Source: Sphingopyxis sp. YR583 (GTDB lineage Bacteria; Pseudomonadota; Alphaproteobacteria; Sphingomonadales; Sphingomonadaceae). From it: 64,000 nucleotides of DNA. How positions within the stretch are numbered: the stretch's first letter is position 1; every line of letters starts with the position of its first letter. The stretch is from assembly GCF_900108295.1 (NCBI RefSeq), contig NZ_FNWK01000005.1, forward strand, positions 124,001 to 188,000, in the 5' to 3' direction. A program made the position numbers and the translations under genes. Of the stretch, positions 63,474-64,000 are shown in pieces. Under the pieces are notes generated by a model. That model was not told the origin of the DNA. It saw only the letters and a list, made by a program, of their open reading frames with translations, and ran no database searches.

Positions 63474-64000
63474 CTAATTGCCGAGGGCCATATCGCTCAC
63501 GAACGGATTGGTACGCCGTTCGTGAGCGAAATTGCTGTGCGCACCGTGCCCCGGCAGAAAGGTCGTATCACCGCCGAGCGGCCACAATTTCTGTGTGATG
63601 GAATCGAGCAATTGCTGGTGATTGCCGCGCGGAAAGTCGGTGCGCCCGATCGATCCCTGAAAGATCACGTCGCCGACGATCGCCAGTTTCGACGGTGCAT
63701 GATGGAAGACGACATGCCCCGGCGTGTGCCCCGGGCAGTGGATGACGTCGATGGTGAGGTTGCCGACGGTCACCGTGTCGCCGTCGACGAGCCAGCGATC
63801 GGGCTCGAACGCTTCGCCCACCATGCCGAACCGCGCGCCATCCTCGGCAAAGGCCTCGATCCAGAAACGGTCGTCCTCGTGCGGCCCCTCGATCGGCACG
63901 CCGAGTTCCTTCGCGAGCATTCCCGCCTGCCCGCAATGGTCCATATGGCCATGGGTCACGAGGATCTTCTCGACCTCGACGCCGGTCTGCTTCACCGCTT
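63474..64000 (-). CDS. Metallo-beta-lactamase-fold hydrolase (partial, 5' end beyond the window)
   Basis: The C-terminal 174 or so residues are present; the frame is open to the window edge. Zinc motif T-H-G-H-M-D-H-C-G, a further His in C-P-G-H-T-P-G-H, Asp in I-V-G-D-V-I-F and a last His in L-P-G-H-G-A-H are all visible, as in glyoxalase II-like hydrolases. The true start lies beyond base 64000. Confidence 0.92.
   Translation of the reverse strand, partial: AVKQTGVEVEKILVTHGHMDHCGQAGMLAKELGVPIEGPHEDDRFWIEAFAEDGARFGMVGEAFEPDRWLVDGDTVTVGNLTIDVIHCPGHTPGHVVFHHAPSKLAIVGDVIFQGSIGRTDFPRGNHQQLLDSITQKLWPLGGDTTFLPGHGAHSNFAHERRTNPFVSDMALGN

Noticed and set aside
1..64000. tRNA, rRNA and riboswitch genes
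   Set aside because: The gaps were read by eye for cloverleaf arms and known leader motifs; nothing convincing was seen apart from the tentative L10 leader. A covariance-model scan would settle this.

Overview
The window reads as a GC-rich alphaproteobacterial chromosome, most likely a Sphingomonadaceae member close to Sphingopyxis. This is inferred from the cox operon layout (ctaC-ctaD-ctaB-orf-ctaG-ctaE-DUF983-SURF1-thrC), a class I lysyl-tRNA synthetase, a TonB receptor locus with tryptophan-halogenase-like genes and SapC, short inverted REP-type repeats, and many 4-bp or 8-bp start/stop overlaps. No rRNA, tRNA, CRISPR array, IS element or prophage was seen.

Region 1 (1-13 kb, all minus strand) is a carbohydrate or nutrient acquisition locus: a TonB-dependent receptor, then flavin-dependent halogenase 2, SapC, a JmjC/cupin-like protein, halogenase 1, a LacI-type regulator, an MFS transporter, and finally a GH3 beta-glucosidase-type enzyme behind its own promoter. 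The same 17-bp element lies exactly 46 bp upstream of both the receptor and the GH3 start codons. At the receptor it overlaps a near-consensus promoter together with a second half-matching site, so the local LacI protein probably controls both transcripts. This is the best candidate for an incompletely described system in the window.

Region 2 (13-26 kb) is core metabolism. A methyltransferase, threonine synthase and the aa3-type cytochrome c oxidase operon (structural subunits plus haem and copper assembly factors) run on the minus strand. Divergent from it, pyrE-pdxJ-acpS-lepB and an AI-2E-type permease run on the plus strand.

Region 3 (26-38 kb) mixes a membrane FKBP, a DUF4197 protein, a small AT-richer patch with a lipoprotein and a start-less membrane ORF, a MASE1-PAS-GGDEF cyclase, a divergent TetR/carotenoid oxygenase pair, a nucleotidyltransferase/ATP-grasp pair, a Pro/Ala-rich membrane protein, an isolated rplJ-rplL operon, a GNAT enzyme, and a PadR-DUF2218 metal-type regulatory unit.

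Region 4 (38-56 kb) holds an amino acid permease, phhB, a zincin-ccmA-ccmB operon, nitronate monooxygenase, rpsU, a class II aldolase next to an orphan 2Fe-2S subunit, a secreted protein with Ca-loop-like repeats and an RcnB-like end, an amidohydrolase, a GGDEF-EAL-PilZ protein divergent from a fatty acid desaturase, lysS coupled to a half-length asparaginase, DUF4199 with a membrane LuxR protein, a PilZ protein and an NTF2-like protein.

Region 5 (56-64 kb) has a GIY-YIG gene bracketed by inverted repeats, a DinG-type helicase, SixA, the conserved rpmF-plsX-fabH-ihfA-merR string, a MAPEG protein and a metallo-beta-lactamase-fold hydrolase cut by the window edge.
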